The notes beneath the pieces are model-generated. The model saw only the letters and a program-made list of their open reading frames with translations. It did not search any database and was not told where the DNA came from. 43,391 nt of DNA from Oscillospiraceae bacterium (GTDB taxonomy: Bacteria; Bacillota; Clostridia; Oscillospirales; Oscillospiraceae). Positions 23,456 through 31,372 of this stretch are shown here, piece after piece. Location: NCBI GenBank assembly GCA_017502285.1, contig JAFVVH010000032.1:1-43391 (forward strand), read 5' to 3'. The translations under genes were made by a program, and so were the position numbers. How positions within the stretch are numbered: position 1 is the first letter of the stretch; each line of letters opens with the position of its first letter.

Positions 23456-25099
23456 TTACACCTGACCATCCATATATTCCACCTCACCGGCATCCAACCG
23501 CGAGGCGATATACAGCGCTTTGTTGACTCCGGCCGTGATGGCCCGGCAGGTATCCGTTGCTCCGGAAATGGCATCCACACTATTACGGCCCTCGTCACGC
23601 ACCGTGCCCGACAGACCCACATATTGACCAAGATAGTCCTGCTCCAGCGCCTGTCCTCCGATGCCGGCATGCTCACTGTGTCCGGTAACGGTCACACCGG
23701 TGACCTCACCATTCACATCCACACCCACTACCATGGTGACCACACCGCCAAAGCCCTGCACTTCCACTTCCACGCAGTAGCCGATCAGTTCATTTTCGTT
23801 GTAGCCGGCCAGAATACTCAGCGCATCCTCTGCCATGTACGGTGTCTCCGTGACCACCTGCGCCGCAGGCATGACCTGTTCCAGCAGTTCCTGCTGTTCC
23901 CGGTTTTCCCGCACGGCAATGATGCGGCCGGTGGCGCGGTTCACCCCGCCAATGCAAATTGCCATAACAACGATCACCGCCGTCATTGCGGCGGCATTTT
24001 TGCTCCAGCTGCGGATTCGGTCCAGATCCCGCTCGCCGGGCATGGTCCCCCGGACTGCTTTCTCCCTGCGTTCCGGTATAGTGGGCCGCAGCTTGCCCAA
24101 CCGTCTGAGCGTGCCAAGCGCCCACGATCTGGTCTCAGTCAGCGGCCTGACTCCGAACCGCCGGGGCAGCCCCACCCGGTCCAGCAGCCACACGCAGCAG
24201 TTCATGGTCAGAATGGAGAAACCCACACCATCGGGATAGGAGCCGTAGCTGCGCAGCACCACCGTCAGGCAGCCACAGCCGATACCATACAGGATCTGTC
24301 CCCGGGGTGTTACCGGAGAAGTGGTGTAATCGGTAGCCATAAAGATGGCTCCCAGCATCAGTCCGCCGCTGAACAGATTGCATACCGCCCAGTCCAGCGG
24401 ATCATTCCCCTTGGGAAACACAAAGGAAAACATGGCCACCGTGCCTAAAAAGCAGACGGGGATGCGCCATGAGATCACGCGGCGGCACAGCAGATACGCA
24501 CCACCCAGCAGGAGCATGAAGGATGCCACCTCGCCCATGGCACCACCGTGCTGGCCCAGCAGCAGCTGAGACAGAGTCAGGTCGGGCAGCTTGCCCAGAT
24601 GGAGGTAGGCCATGGGGGTAGCGGTACTCACCGCATCCACACCCACAACGGCCTGCCGGTCCAGCGCATCCACCCATGTGGTCATCATGCCCGGGAAAGA
24701 CAGCAGGAGCATCCGGCCTGCCAGCGCCGGGTTCATAAAGTTTTTGCCCAGTCCGCCGTAAAACTGCTTGACCACAATGATGGCGAACGCACCACCCAGT
24801 ACCGGTGCCCAGTAGGGCGCGGTAACAGGCAGGGTCATGGACAGCAGCAGTCCGGTCACGCAGGCGGACAAATCCCGTATGGTGACCGGCTTTTTGGTCC
24901 ATTTGCAATACAGCAGTTCAAAACCCATGCATGACAGCACAGAAATGGCCGCCAGTACCAGCACCCGAAACCCAAACAGGAACGCACCCATGACCAGCGC
25001 GGGGGTCAGCGCTACCAGAACGTCCAGCATGATGCTGTCCACCGAGGCCCGATCCTTGATACAGGGAAAACTGCTTTTCCCGGCGTATACACGACTCAT
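23456..25099 (-). CDS. Fused RnfD-RnfG subunit of a Rnf-type electron transport complex
   Basis: The 547 residues contain two normally separate subunits. Residues 1-310 are RnfD, a multi-span membrane flavoprotein (GGAFAIIVVKQFYGGLGKNFMNPALAGR). Its covalent FMN site, Dxx(S/T)xAT, is seen as D155-AVSTA-T161. A basic linker (about 311-368) leads to RnfG: one membrane helix (369-387) and an exposed FMN domain with GHSEHAGIGG and the flavinylation motif D509-AISGA-T515. Both Thr would receive FMN from an ApbE enzyme, not found in the window. It overlaps rnfC by ATGA. In the known rnfCDGEAB order D and G are separate genes, so this fusion is notable. No frameshift is needed to read it. Confidence 0.92.
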   Translation of the reverse strand: MSRVYAGKSSFPCIKDRASVDSIMLDVLVALTPALVMGAFLFGFRVLVLAAISVLSCMGFELLYCKWTKKPVTIRDLSACVTGLLLSMTLPVTAPYWAPVLGGAFAIIVVKQFYGGLGKNFMNPALAGRMLLLSFPGMMTTWVDALDRQAVVGVDAVSTATPMAYLHLGKLPDLTLSQLLLGQHGGAMGEVASFMLLLGGAYLLCRRVISWRIPVCFLGTVAMFSFVFPKGNDPLDWAVCNLFSGGLMLGAIFMATDYTTSPVTPRGQILYGIGCGCLTVVLRSYGSYPDGVGFSILTMNCCVWLLDRVGLPRRFGVRPLTETRSWALGTLRRLGKLRPTIPERREKAVRGTMPGERDLDRIRSWSKNAAAMTAVIVVMAICIGGVNRATGRIIAVRENREQQELLEQVMPAAQVVTETPYMAEDALSILAGYNENELIGYCVEVEVQGFGGVVTMVVGVDVNGEVTGVTVTGHSEHAGIGGQALEQDYLGQYVGLSGTVRDEGRNSVDAISGATDTCRAITAGVNKALYIASRLDAGEVEYMDGQV

Positions 25100-26436
25100 G
25101 GCGTCACCTCCACTTGCTTCCTGTCAGCCTGTTTTACCAGCTGCTGTGCCTGTTCCATCCGCTCCACCAACGGAATATGGGACGGACAGACATAGGTGCA
25201 GCAGCCACAGCCCATACAGTCCTGTGTGTGCAGTCGGCGCAGTTCACGCACATCACCGCCCAGCTTCAATTCTTTATCTACCAGCAGCGGCATCAAATGC
25301 ATGGGACAAACGGACACGCAGCGACCGCAGCGGATACACACCGTCTCCTCTTTCTTCTCTCCCAGCTCCCAGTCCAGCATACAAACCAGACTGTTGGTGC
25401 TCTTGGTGACCGGAGCGGCCAAATCGTCCTGTGCCACCCCCATCATGGGGCCACCAGCCAAAATCAGGGCCGGCTGCTCCTTAAAGCCGCCTGCCGCTTT
25501 TACCAATTCATTCATCGGCGTACCGATAGGCACCCACAGATTTCTGGGCCGGACCAGCGCACCGCCGGTCACTGTAACGACCCGATGGGTCAGGGGAAGT
25601 CCCTTGACCACCGCCTCATAAACCGCGAAGGCCGTGGCCGCATTAAATACCACACAGCCCTCATCCACAGCCGCCCGGTCAGGAGAGATCTCCCGCCCGG
25701 TGACCGACTTGACCACCTGCTTCTCCGCCCCCAGAGGATAGCGGGAAGGAACGGTACATACTCTTCCGGGCAGACCGCACCGCTTGGCGGTGCGTTCCAG
25801 CACCTCGGCCGCATTGAGTTTGTTGCTTTCCACGGCCACCACACCATCAGTGGCGCCCACTGCCTTGCACAGCAGATTCAAGCCCACCAGCACACCTTCA
25901 CTGCGCTCCAGCAGCAGGCGGTGATCAGCCGTAACGTAAGGCTCGCTCTCCGCGGCGTTGACGATCAGCGTATCCACCTGACCCCGGTTGGTCTCCAGCT
26001 TGTTGGCTGTTGGGTAACCTCCGCCACCCATACCCACGATACCGGCCTGCCGGATACGGTCGATGATCTGGTCCGCAGTCAGGCTGTTCCAATCGGCTAT
26101 TTCCTGTCCGCAGCCGGGCCAAAGAGTATGTTTCCCATCGTTGCGTATTACCACAGCCTGTGCCGTGCCGCCCCGGGGATGGGGCCACTGCCCGATATCC
26201 TGCACAGTACCGGAAACACTGGCATGCACCAGCACACCCTGCTCATTTTTAGCAACAGGCTGCCCCTGTGCTACTATATCACCCACTGCCACCACAGGCA
26301 CGCAGGCCGCTCCCCCATGCTCAGACAGGGAAAGAATGACCTGCTCCGACTCCACATCCAGATCGGCCAGAGGCTTGCGCCGGGTTCCCTCTTTTCTTCC
26401 GTCCAGATGGATACCGCCAAAAATCAAGTGCAGCAT
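25096..26436 (-). CDS. rnfC: RnfC-like subunit (NADH/FMN-binding, two 4Fe-4S clusters)
   Basis: This encodes 446 residues from ATG 26434-26436 (GGGAGG 11 bases upstream). RnfC is the cytoplasmic peripheral subunit that exchanges electrons with NAD(H). GGIHLDGRKEGT opens the protein, GIVGMGGGGYPTANKL (residues 132-147) is the nucleotide/FMN loop shared with complex I NuoF, and two ferredoxin motifs follow, CIRCGRCVSVCP (from 367) and CMGCGCCTYVCP (from 407). No long C-terminal quinone-type extension is present. It is the first gene of the operon, translated in step with the D-G fusion. Paired with only RnfDG and RnfA-like proteins, its direct electron partner (normally RnfB/ferredoxin) is unclear. 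Confidence 0.94.
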   Translation of the reverse strand: MLHLIFGGIHLDGRKEGTRRKPLADLDVESEQVILSLSEHGGAACVPVVAVGDIVAQGQPVAKNEQGVLVHASVSGTVQDIGQWPHPRGGTAQAVVIRNDGKHTLWPGCGQEIADWNSLTADQIIDRIRQAGIVGMGGGGYPTANKLETNRGQVDTLIVNAAESEPYVTADHRLLLERSEGVLVGLNLLCKAVGATDGVVAVESNKLNAAEVLERTAKRCGLPGRVCTVPSRYPLGAEKQVVKSVTGREISPDRAAVDEGCVVFNAATAFAVYEAVVKGLPLTHRVVTVTGGALVRPRNLWVPIGTPMNELVKAAGGFKEQPALILAGGPMMGVAQDDLAAPVTKSTNSLVCMLDWELGEKKEETVCIRCGRCVSVCPMHLMPLLVDKELKLGGDVRELRRLHTQDCMGCGCCTYVCPSHIPLVERMEQAQQLVKQADRKQVEVTP

Positions 26437-26497
26437 AGTTGTGTTGACCTCCCTTTGGACCGCCAGACGCGGGCCGGTCTGAGGTATAATCGACCTC

Positions 26498-26509
26498 ATT
26501 GTATACAAT
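26498..26509. promoter_or_regulatory. Palindromic operator candidate for the rnf operon
   Basis: ATTGTATACAAT is a perfect 12-bp palindrome, placed about +7 to +18 relative to the predicted rnf start point. The TTGTATACAA core resembles operators of GntR-family repressors; the regulator is unknown. Confidence 0.5.
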
Positions 26510-26522
26510 CCTACAATTTTAT

Positions 26523-26551
26523 ATAATAATCCAAACCCGCCGCTCTGTCCA
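26523..26551 (-). promoter_or_regulatory. Promoter of the rnf operon
   Basis: Minus strand TGGACA (26546-26551), 17-base spacer, TATTAT (26523-26528), in an AT-rich region divergent from the ilv promoter. Confidence 0.6.
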
Positions 26552-26612
26552 GTTGCAAAATCGACATTATGTGTAAATTTTCTGTTATCCCCTTTCCCCG
26601 ATGATTTTCCTG

Positions 26613-26641
26613 TTGACAAAGCATGGGGGTTAGGGTACAAT
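26613..26641 (+). promoter_or_regulatory. Promoter of the T-box-ilv operon
   Basis: Consensus TTGACA (26613-26618), 17-base spacer, TACAAT (26636-26641), just upstream of the T-box leader. Confidence 0.88.
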
Positions 26642-26654
26642 CATTGAAAATACT

Positions 26655-26915
26655 TTTATTGGCTAAAGAGGCAATGACCGGGTCAGTAAGTCGGCTGGAA
26701 CGCGCAGAGAGGGAGCGGTTGGTGTAAGCTCCCGGGAAAAGCCGTCCGAATGTCGCCCGCGAGCCGCCTTGTCGAACAGGACGCTTCCTGCGTAGGCTTG
26801 GCCGGTCCCCCGCCGTTACCGGGTAATGAGTGCGCGGAGTTTTCCGCGAATTTAGGTGGTACCACGGAGTAAACGGCTTCGTCCTATAGAGATAGGACGA
26901 AGCCGTTTTGTTGTT
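26655..26915 (+). promoter_or_regulatory. T-box riboswitch controlling ilv genes
   Basis: The leader has stem I with the AGTA (26685-26688) and GAA (26748-26750) loop-E strands around the specifier loop, the distal arm AGAGAGGGAGCGGTTGGTG, and the T-box TTTAGGTGGTACCACGG (26851-26867) that reads the tRNA end. A strong terminator hairpin follows (26871-26910, about 16 bp, then TTTTGTTGTTT). Uncharged tRNA should favour the antiterminator and expression of the ilv genes. The bases after GAA are TGTCG: a strict reading gives TGT, but GTC (Val, 26752-26754) fits the genes; the specifier is thus uncertain. The stretch 26437-26939 holds only this leader and the divergent rnf control region. Confidence 0.96.
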
Positions 26916-26939
26916 TATCCCCTTTTGGAGGTGTTTTTT

Positions 26940-28568
26940 ATGACCGGAGCACAAGCCCTTGTTAAAAGCCTGAAATTGCAGAAGGTAGAGCACATCTTCG
27001 GCTATGCCGGTGCCACCATCTGCCCCATTATGGACGTTCTTTCCGCTATGCCGGAGATGGGTTATACTCTGGTACGCACGGAGCAGAATGCCGGCCACAT
27101 GGCTTCCGGCTATGCCCGCATCAGCGGCAAGGTAGGTGTTTGTTTGGTCACCTCCGGTCCCGGCGCTACCAACCTCATCACCGGCATCGCCACCGCCTAT
27201 ATGGACTCTATTCCCATTGTGGCCATTACCGGTCAGGTTCCCAGCCATCTGCTGGGTCGCGACATTTTTCAGGAAGTGGACATTACCGGCGCTGTGGCCC
27301 CCTTTATCAAGCACAGTTATCTGGTAAAGGATGCCAACGACTTACCCCGCGTGGTGGCAGAGGCCTTTCACATCGCGGCCACCGGCCGCCCCGGCCCGGT
27401 ACTCATTGACATTCCGGTGGATGTGCAGACTCAGGAAATCAAAAAGTTCTCCTGCCCGGACGAGGTATCCATCCGGGGCTACAAGCCCAGCATCCGGGGC
27501 AACGACCTGCAGATCAAGCGGGTGGTACAGGCCATTGCCAGATCCCGACAGCCCCTGATCTGCGCGGGCGGTGGTGTGTGGCTGGCCCATGCCCAGAAGG
27601 AACTGCTGGAACTGGCCGAGCGCTGCCACATCCCCGTGGTCAAGACCATGATGGGCATTTCCGTACTGCCCACCGACCACCCCCTCAATCTGGGCATGAT
27701 CGGCGCTCACGGCAACCACTGCGCCAACAAGGCGCTGGCCAAAAGCGACCTTTTGATCATGGTGGGCACCCGGGCCGCCGACCGTGCGCTGGTCAACCCC
27801 ACCGACATCCAGCAGCGCATGGCCACCATCCATATTGATGTAGACCCGGCCGAGATCGGCAAGAACATGACCGCCGCCATCCCTCTGGTGGGCGACGTAA
27901 AGGTCATTTTGCAGCAGCTTTTGGAAAAGGATGTGCCCGTCACCGATTCCGATGCGTGGCTGGCCCAGCTGCGTGACTACCGCAAGGCAGAACTGAGCCG
28001 CGTCTTCCCCAAGCGGGAGGGCTACGTGTTCCCCGGCACCGTGTTGCGCCATCTGGGCCGCAAGCTGGCCGATGACGCGGTGGTGTGCGTGGATGTAGGT
28101 CAAAACCAGATCTTCACCTGCAAGCACCTGCCTCAAAAGCACGGCCGCCTGCTCACCAGCGGCGGTCTTGGCACCATGGGCTATGCCCTGCCCGCCGCCG
28201 TGGGCGCAAAGGTAGCTGCCCCCGATCGTCAGACGCTTGTAGTATGTGGTGACGGCTCCTTCCAGATGTCCATGAATGAACTGGCCGCCGTTCAGCAGGC
28301 AGGTATGGACGTCAAAATCGTCCTTATGCGCAACAACACCCTGGGCATGGTGCATGAGATCCAAAAGAAAGCGCCCTACCACGGCCCCTACGGTGTGTCG
28401 CTGGACGGTTCCCCCGCCTTTGACACCATCGCCGCAGCCTACGGTATCCCTAGCATCACAGTCAACGACGAGGACACGCTGGATACTCAGCTGGACCGTT
28501 TCCTCAGCACCCCGGGGTGCTGCCTGCTCATCTGTGAAGTTCATCCCGACATGAGCACTACGGATTAA
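26940..28568 (+). CDS. Acetolactate synthase large-subunit paralog (first copy)
   Basis: This is a 542-residue ThDP enzyme; GGAGG is 7 bases before its ATG. Motifs: the catalytic Glu in RTEQNAGHMASGYAR, SGPGATNLITGIATAYMDSIP, and the ThDP/Mg site GDGSFQMSMNEL...NN. It joins two pyruvates to acetolactate or pyruvate with 2-ketobutyrate. Two positions differ from biosynthetic enzymes: the FAD motif RFxDR is RAADR (278-282), and the Trp that favours 2-ketobutyrate (MVRQWQ) is Ile474 (MVHEIQ), as in catabolic acetolactate synthases. Yet a regulatory subunit follows directly. It may be a pyruvate-preferring form or a related ThDP lyase. It is the first gene behind the T-box. Confidence 0.88.
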   Translation: MTGAQALVKSLKLQKVEHIFGYAGATICPIMDVLSAMPEMGYTLVRTEQNAGHMASGYARISGKVGVCLVTSGPGATNLITGIATAYMDSIPIVAITGQVPSHLLGRDIFQEVDITGAVAPFIKHSYLVKDANDLPRVVAEAFHIAATGRPGPVLIDIPVDVQTQEIKKFSCPDEVSIRGYKPSIRGNDLQIKRVVQAIARSRQPLICAGGGVWLAHAQKELLELAERCHIPVVKTMMGISVLPTDHPLNLGMIGAHGNHCANKALAKSDLLIMVGTRAADRALVNPTDIQQRMATIHIDVDPAEIGKNMTAAIPLVGDVKVILQQLLEKDVPVTDSDAWLAQLRDYRKAELSRVFPKREGYVFPGTVLRHLGRKLADDAVVCVDVGQNQIFTCKHLPQKHGRLLTSGGLGTMGYALPAAVGAKVAAPDRQTLVVCGDGSFQMSMNELAAVQQAGMDVKIVLMRNNTLGMVHEIQKKAPYHGPYGVSLDGSPAFDTIAAAYGIPSITVNDEDTLDTQLDRFLSTPGCCLLICEVHPDMSTTD

Positions 28569-28583
28569 GGAGGGAGAAACGAA

Positions 28584-29069
28584 ATGAAACAGACCATTTC
28601 CGTTCTGGTGGAAAACCAGGCCGGTGTCCTGAACCGCATCACCGGATTGTTCTCCCGCCGTGCTTTCAACATCGAATCGCTGGCCGTGGGTCCTACCGAT
28701 GACCCCACTATTTCCCGCATTACCATCATCGTGGACAGCGGAAACAACATGGTGGATCAGGTGGAAAAGCAGCTGAACAAGCTGGTGGATGTCATCAAAG
28801 TCCGCACCTTGGAGGAAAACAACCTCATTGGCCGGGAGCTGATGATCTTGAAGGTCAATGCCACCAACAAGACCCGGCAGGACATTATGACCATCTGCTC
28901 CATCTACGGAGCCAAGGTAGACGATATCTCCCCCTCCTCCATGACCTTGGAACTGTCCGACACCCCCGAGCGTTTGGATACCTTCCAGACCATGATGCGG
29001 CCCTTCTCCATCCTTGAGGTGGTGCGCACCGGTGTGATCGCGGTGCAGAAGGGTTCCGGAAAGATTTAA
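28584..29069 (+). CDS. ilvN: Acetolactate synthase small (regulatory) subunit, first copy
   Basis: The 161-residue protein starts with an ACT domain (TISVLVENQAGVLNRITGLFSRRAFNIESLAVGPTDDPTISRITI) and has the C-terminal ALS_ss domain (RELMILKVNA...). This subunit gives valine feedback inhibition and raises activity of its large subunit. AAGGAGGG is 8 bases before the ATG, and it lies 15 bases after the first large subunit. The Gly-Val-Leu and Asn-Ile-Glu-Ser contacts of the valine site are present, so it looks feedback-competent. Whether it binds the neighbouring unusual large subunit or the second one cannot be seen. Confidence 0.95.
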   Translation: MKQTISVLVENQAGVLNRITGLFSRRAFNIESLAVGPTDDPTISRITIIVDSGNNMVDQVEKQLNKLVDVIKVRTLEENNLIGRELMILKVNATNKTRQDIMTICSIYGAKVDDISPSSMTLELSDTPERLDTFQTMMRPFSILEVVRTGVIAVQKGSGKI

Positions 29070-29089
29070 CAAGAAATGAGGTTTCTCCT

Positions 29090-30793
29090 TTGAAAGTCCG
29101 ATCCACTCAAGCCATCATGGAGTGCCTGCTGGAGCAGGAGGTGGACACCGTCTTCGGTTATCCGGGCGGCACCATTCTCAACCTTTATGATGAGCTTTAT
29201 AATTATAAGGACAAGATTCATCATATCCTTACCGCCCACGAACAGGGCGCGGCCCATGCCGCCGACGGCTATGCCCGCTCCACCGGCAAAGTAGGCGTGT
29301 GCTTTGCCACCAGCGGCCCCGGTGCCACCAACCTAACCACCGGTATCGCCACCGCTTATATGGACTCCTCCCCCGTGGTGTTCATCACCTGCAACGTGGC
29401 AGAGCCCCTGCTGGGCAAGGACTCCTTTCAGGAGGTGGACATTACCGGTATCGCAATGCCCATCACCAAGGCCACCTATCTGGTGCGTGACCCCGCCACC
29501 ATCCCCGATGTGATACGGCAGGCCTTTGCCGTGGCTGCCACCGGACGCCCCGGCCCCGTTCTCATCGACTTTTTGAAAAACGTCACCGCCCCCGACCAAA
29601 TGATTGAATACGAGTTCGTCCACTGGCGGGAAAACCGGGGATGTTCCAGCATCCGCTCCTTGGCCCACACCCACGAGCTGAAGGCCCCGGAGCCAAACAG
29701 TGATGATATTGATATTCTGGTAGATATGATCGGTCAGGCTCAAAAGCCGCTGGTCATCTGCGGCGGCGGTGTGGTCCGCGGCCGGGCAGACAAGCAGTTC
29801 ATGGAATTTGCCCGCAAGCTGGACGCGCCCGTGGCCATCACCCTGATGGGCGGCGGTGGCTTCCCCGGCAGCCATGAGCTTGCCACCGGCATGATCGGTA
29901 TGCACGGCTCCCGGGCCTCCAACGTAGCTGCCAACCAGTGCGACCTGCTCATCGCCGTGGGCTGCCGCTTCTCCGACCGTGTGGCACTAAACCCCGCCAC
30001 CTTTGCCTCTCAGGCCAAAATCGTACATATCGACATTGACCGCTCCGAGATCGACAAAAACGTGCTCACCGACCACCACATCGTGGGCAACGCGCGGCAC
30101 GTGTTGGAACTGCTCAACCAGCGTCTGACTCAGCAGGAGCACGCGGCATGGAAGGACGAGATCCTGTCTCTGAAGCGGGACACTGTGGTGGAGGAGTGCG
30201 ACCAGCTGACCCCAAAGCAGGTGCTTGAGACCATCCGACAGCTGGTGCCCGAAAACTCCATCGTCGCCACCGATGTGGGCCAGCACCAGATGTGGTCCAT
30301 CCAGCATTTCCACTTTGAGTATCCCGGCCAGCTGCTTACCAGCGGCGGCTTCGGCACCATGGGCTTTGGTCTGGGTGCCGCCATCGGTGCTAAAGTGGGC
30401 AACCCCGACAAGGTGGTCATCCACACCACCGGAGACGGTTGCTTCCGCATGAACTGCCACGAGCTGTGTACGGTAGAGCACTACGACCTGCCCGTCATCA
30501 CCGTTATCTTCAACAACGGCTGTCTTGGCATGGTCCGTCAGTGGCAGAACCTCATTTACAATCAGCGCTTTTCCGAGACCACCCTGGACCGCGGCCCCGA
30601 CTTCGTCAAACTGGCGGAGGCCTACGGTCTCAACGGCTATCGAGTCACCAACCGCACCGAGATGGAACAGGCCCTCACGGCCGCGCTGGCCAGCGGCAAG
30701 GGCTGTGTCATCGATGCGGTCATTGACACGGACGACATGGTTCGACCCATGGTGCCCGGCGGCGCGCACATCACAAACTTCCTGTTGGAGTAA
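29090..30793 (+). CDS. ilvB: Acetolactate synthase large subunit, biosynthetic type (second copy)
   Basis: This encodes 567 residues from TTG 29090-29092, with GAGG 8 bases before it. This is a regular acetohydroxyacid synthase: FGYPGGTILNLYDEL, HEQGAAHAADGYARSTGKVG with the catalytic Glu, the FAD motif RFSDR (293-297), GDGCFRMNCHEL...NN for ThDP and magnesium, and MVRQWQ with Trp485, the residue tied to 2-ketobutyrate preference. It makes acetolactate for valine/leucine and acetohydroxybutyrate for isoleucine. It is roughly half identical in layout to the first copy, so the two pairs look like old duplicates rather than a recent copy. It forms one operon with ilvC. Confidence 0.96.
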   Translation: MKVRSTQAIMECLLEQEVDTVFGYPGGTILNLYDELYNYKDKIHHILTAHEQGAAHAADGYARSTGKVGVCFATSGPGATNLTTGIATAYMDSSPVVFITCNVAEPLLGKDSFQEVDITGIAMPITKATYLVRDPATIPDVIRQAFAVAATGRPGPVLIDFLKNVTAPDQMIEYEFVHWRENRGCSSIRSLAHTHELKAPEPNSDDIDILVDMIGQAQKPLVICGGGVVRGRADKQFMEFARKLDAPVAITLMGGGGFPGSHELATGMIGMHGSRASNVAANQCDLLIAVGCRFSDRVALNPATFASQAKIVHIDIDRSEIDKNVLTDHHIVGNARHVLELLNQRLTQQEHAAWKDEILSLKRDTVVEECDQLTPKQVLETIRQLVPENSIVATDVGQHQMWSIQHFHFEYPGQLLTSGGFGTMGFGLGAAIGAKVGNPDKVVIHTTGDGCFRMNCHELCTVEHYDLPVITVIFNNGCLGMVRQWQNLIYNQRFSETTLDRGPDFVKLAEAYGLNGYRVTNRTEMEQALTAALASGKGCVIDAVIDTDDMVRPMVPGGAHITNFLLE

Positions 30794-30805
30794 GGAGGGC
30801 ACAGC

Positions 30806-31372
30806 ATGAAAACAGAGTTCAACATGGAAAAGAAGCTGTATACACTGGCCCTGCTGGTAGAGGACATTCCCGGTGTACTCAGTCAGGTGGCCCGCCTGTT
30901 CTCCCGCAAGGGCTACAACATCGAGTCCATTGTCTCCGGCGAAACGGACAAACCCGGCATCACCCGCATCACCATTGTGCTGCTGGCCGATGAGCTGATG
31001 ATCTCCCAGATCGCAGCCCAGTGCCGTAAACTGCTGCCGGTACAGGCTGTTAAAATTCTGGACGAAGCCGTGTCCATCCACCGGGAGTTCGCACTCATCA
31101 AGGTCAAGGCCGATGACCGCAACAAGCGGGACGAGGTCATTCAGATCTCCAACATCTTCCGGGCCAATATCATTGACGTAAGCCGCGAGTCTTTGACCAT
31201 CGCCATCTTCGGCGAGAAAAGCAAGACCACCGCACTGATCGGCATGCTGGAGGATTTCGGCATTCTGGAGATCGCAAAAACGGGTACTCTCGCCATCGAA
31301 AGAGGACGAAGCACTATATATGATGACAACAAATTGAAGGAGGAATATAACTATGGGAAAAATGTATTATGA
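30806..31372 (+). CDS. ilvN: Acetolactate synthase small (regulatory) subunit, second copy
   Basis: The 188-residue protein has AAGGAGGG before its ATG. An ACT domain ([46 protein letters not shown]) is followed by the ALS_ss domain ([42 protein letters not shown]). It is the expected partner of the second large subunit. The C terminus extends about 15 residues past the domain ([17 protein letters not shown]), and the last 20 bases overlap the start of ilvC, including ilvC's ribosome site, so the two are translated in a coupled way. Confidence 0.95.
   Translation: MKTEFNMEKKLYTLALLVEDIPGVLSQVARLFSRKGYNIESIVSGETDKPGITRITIVLLADELMISQIAAQCRKLLPVQAVKILDEAVSIHREFALIKVKADDRNKRDEVIQISNIFRANIIDVSRESLTIAIFGEKSKTTALIGMLEDFGILEIAKTGTLAIERGRSTIYDDNKLKEEYNYGKNVL

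Noticed and set aside
23456..25099. The possibility that the rnfD-rnfG fusion is a lost stop codon between two separate genes
   Set aside because: The linker is a long charged coding stretch (about 311-368) with no internal ribosome site and start at the beginning of the G part, so a true fusion is the simpler reading. Read-level confirmation would still be useful.
27342..29072. A 576-codon open frame antisense to the first ilvB/ilvN pair; similar ones at 4310-5737, 29987-31081 and 31314-32291
   Set aside because: All are shadows of GC-ending codons in the sense genes, with Gly/His/Val-rich content and no start signals.
31353..31372. The overlap of ilvN and ilvC as a possible frameshift
   Set aside because: Both reading frames are full length with proper start signals; a 20-base overlap is normal translational coupling.
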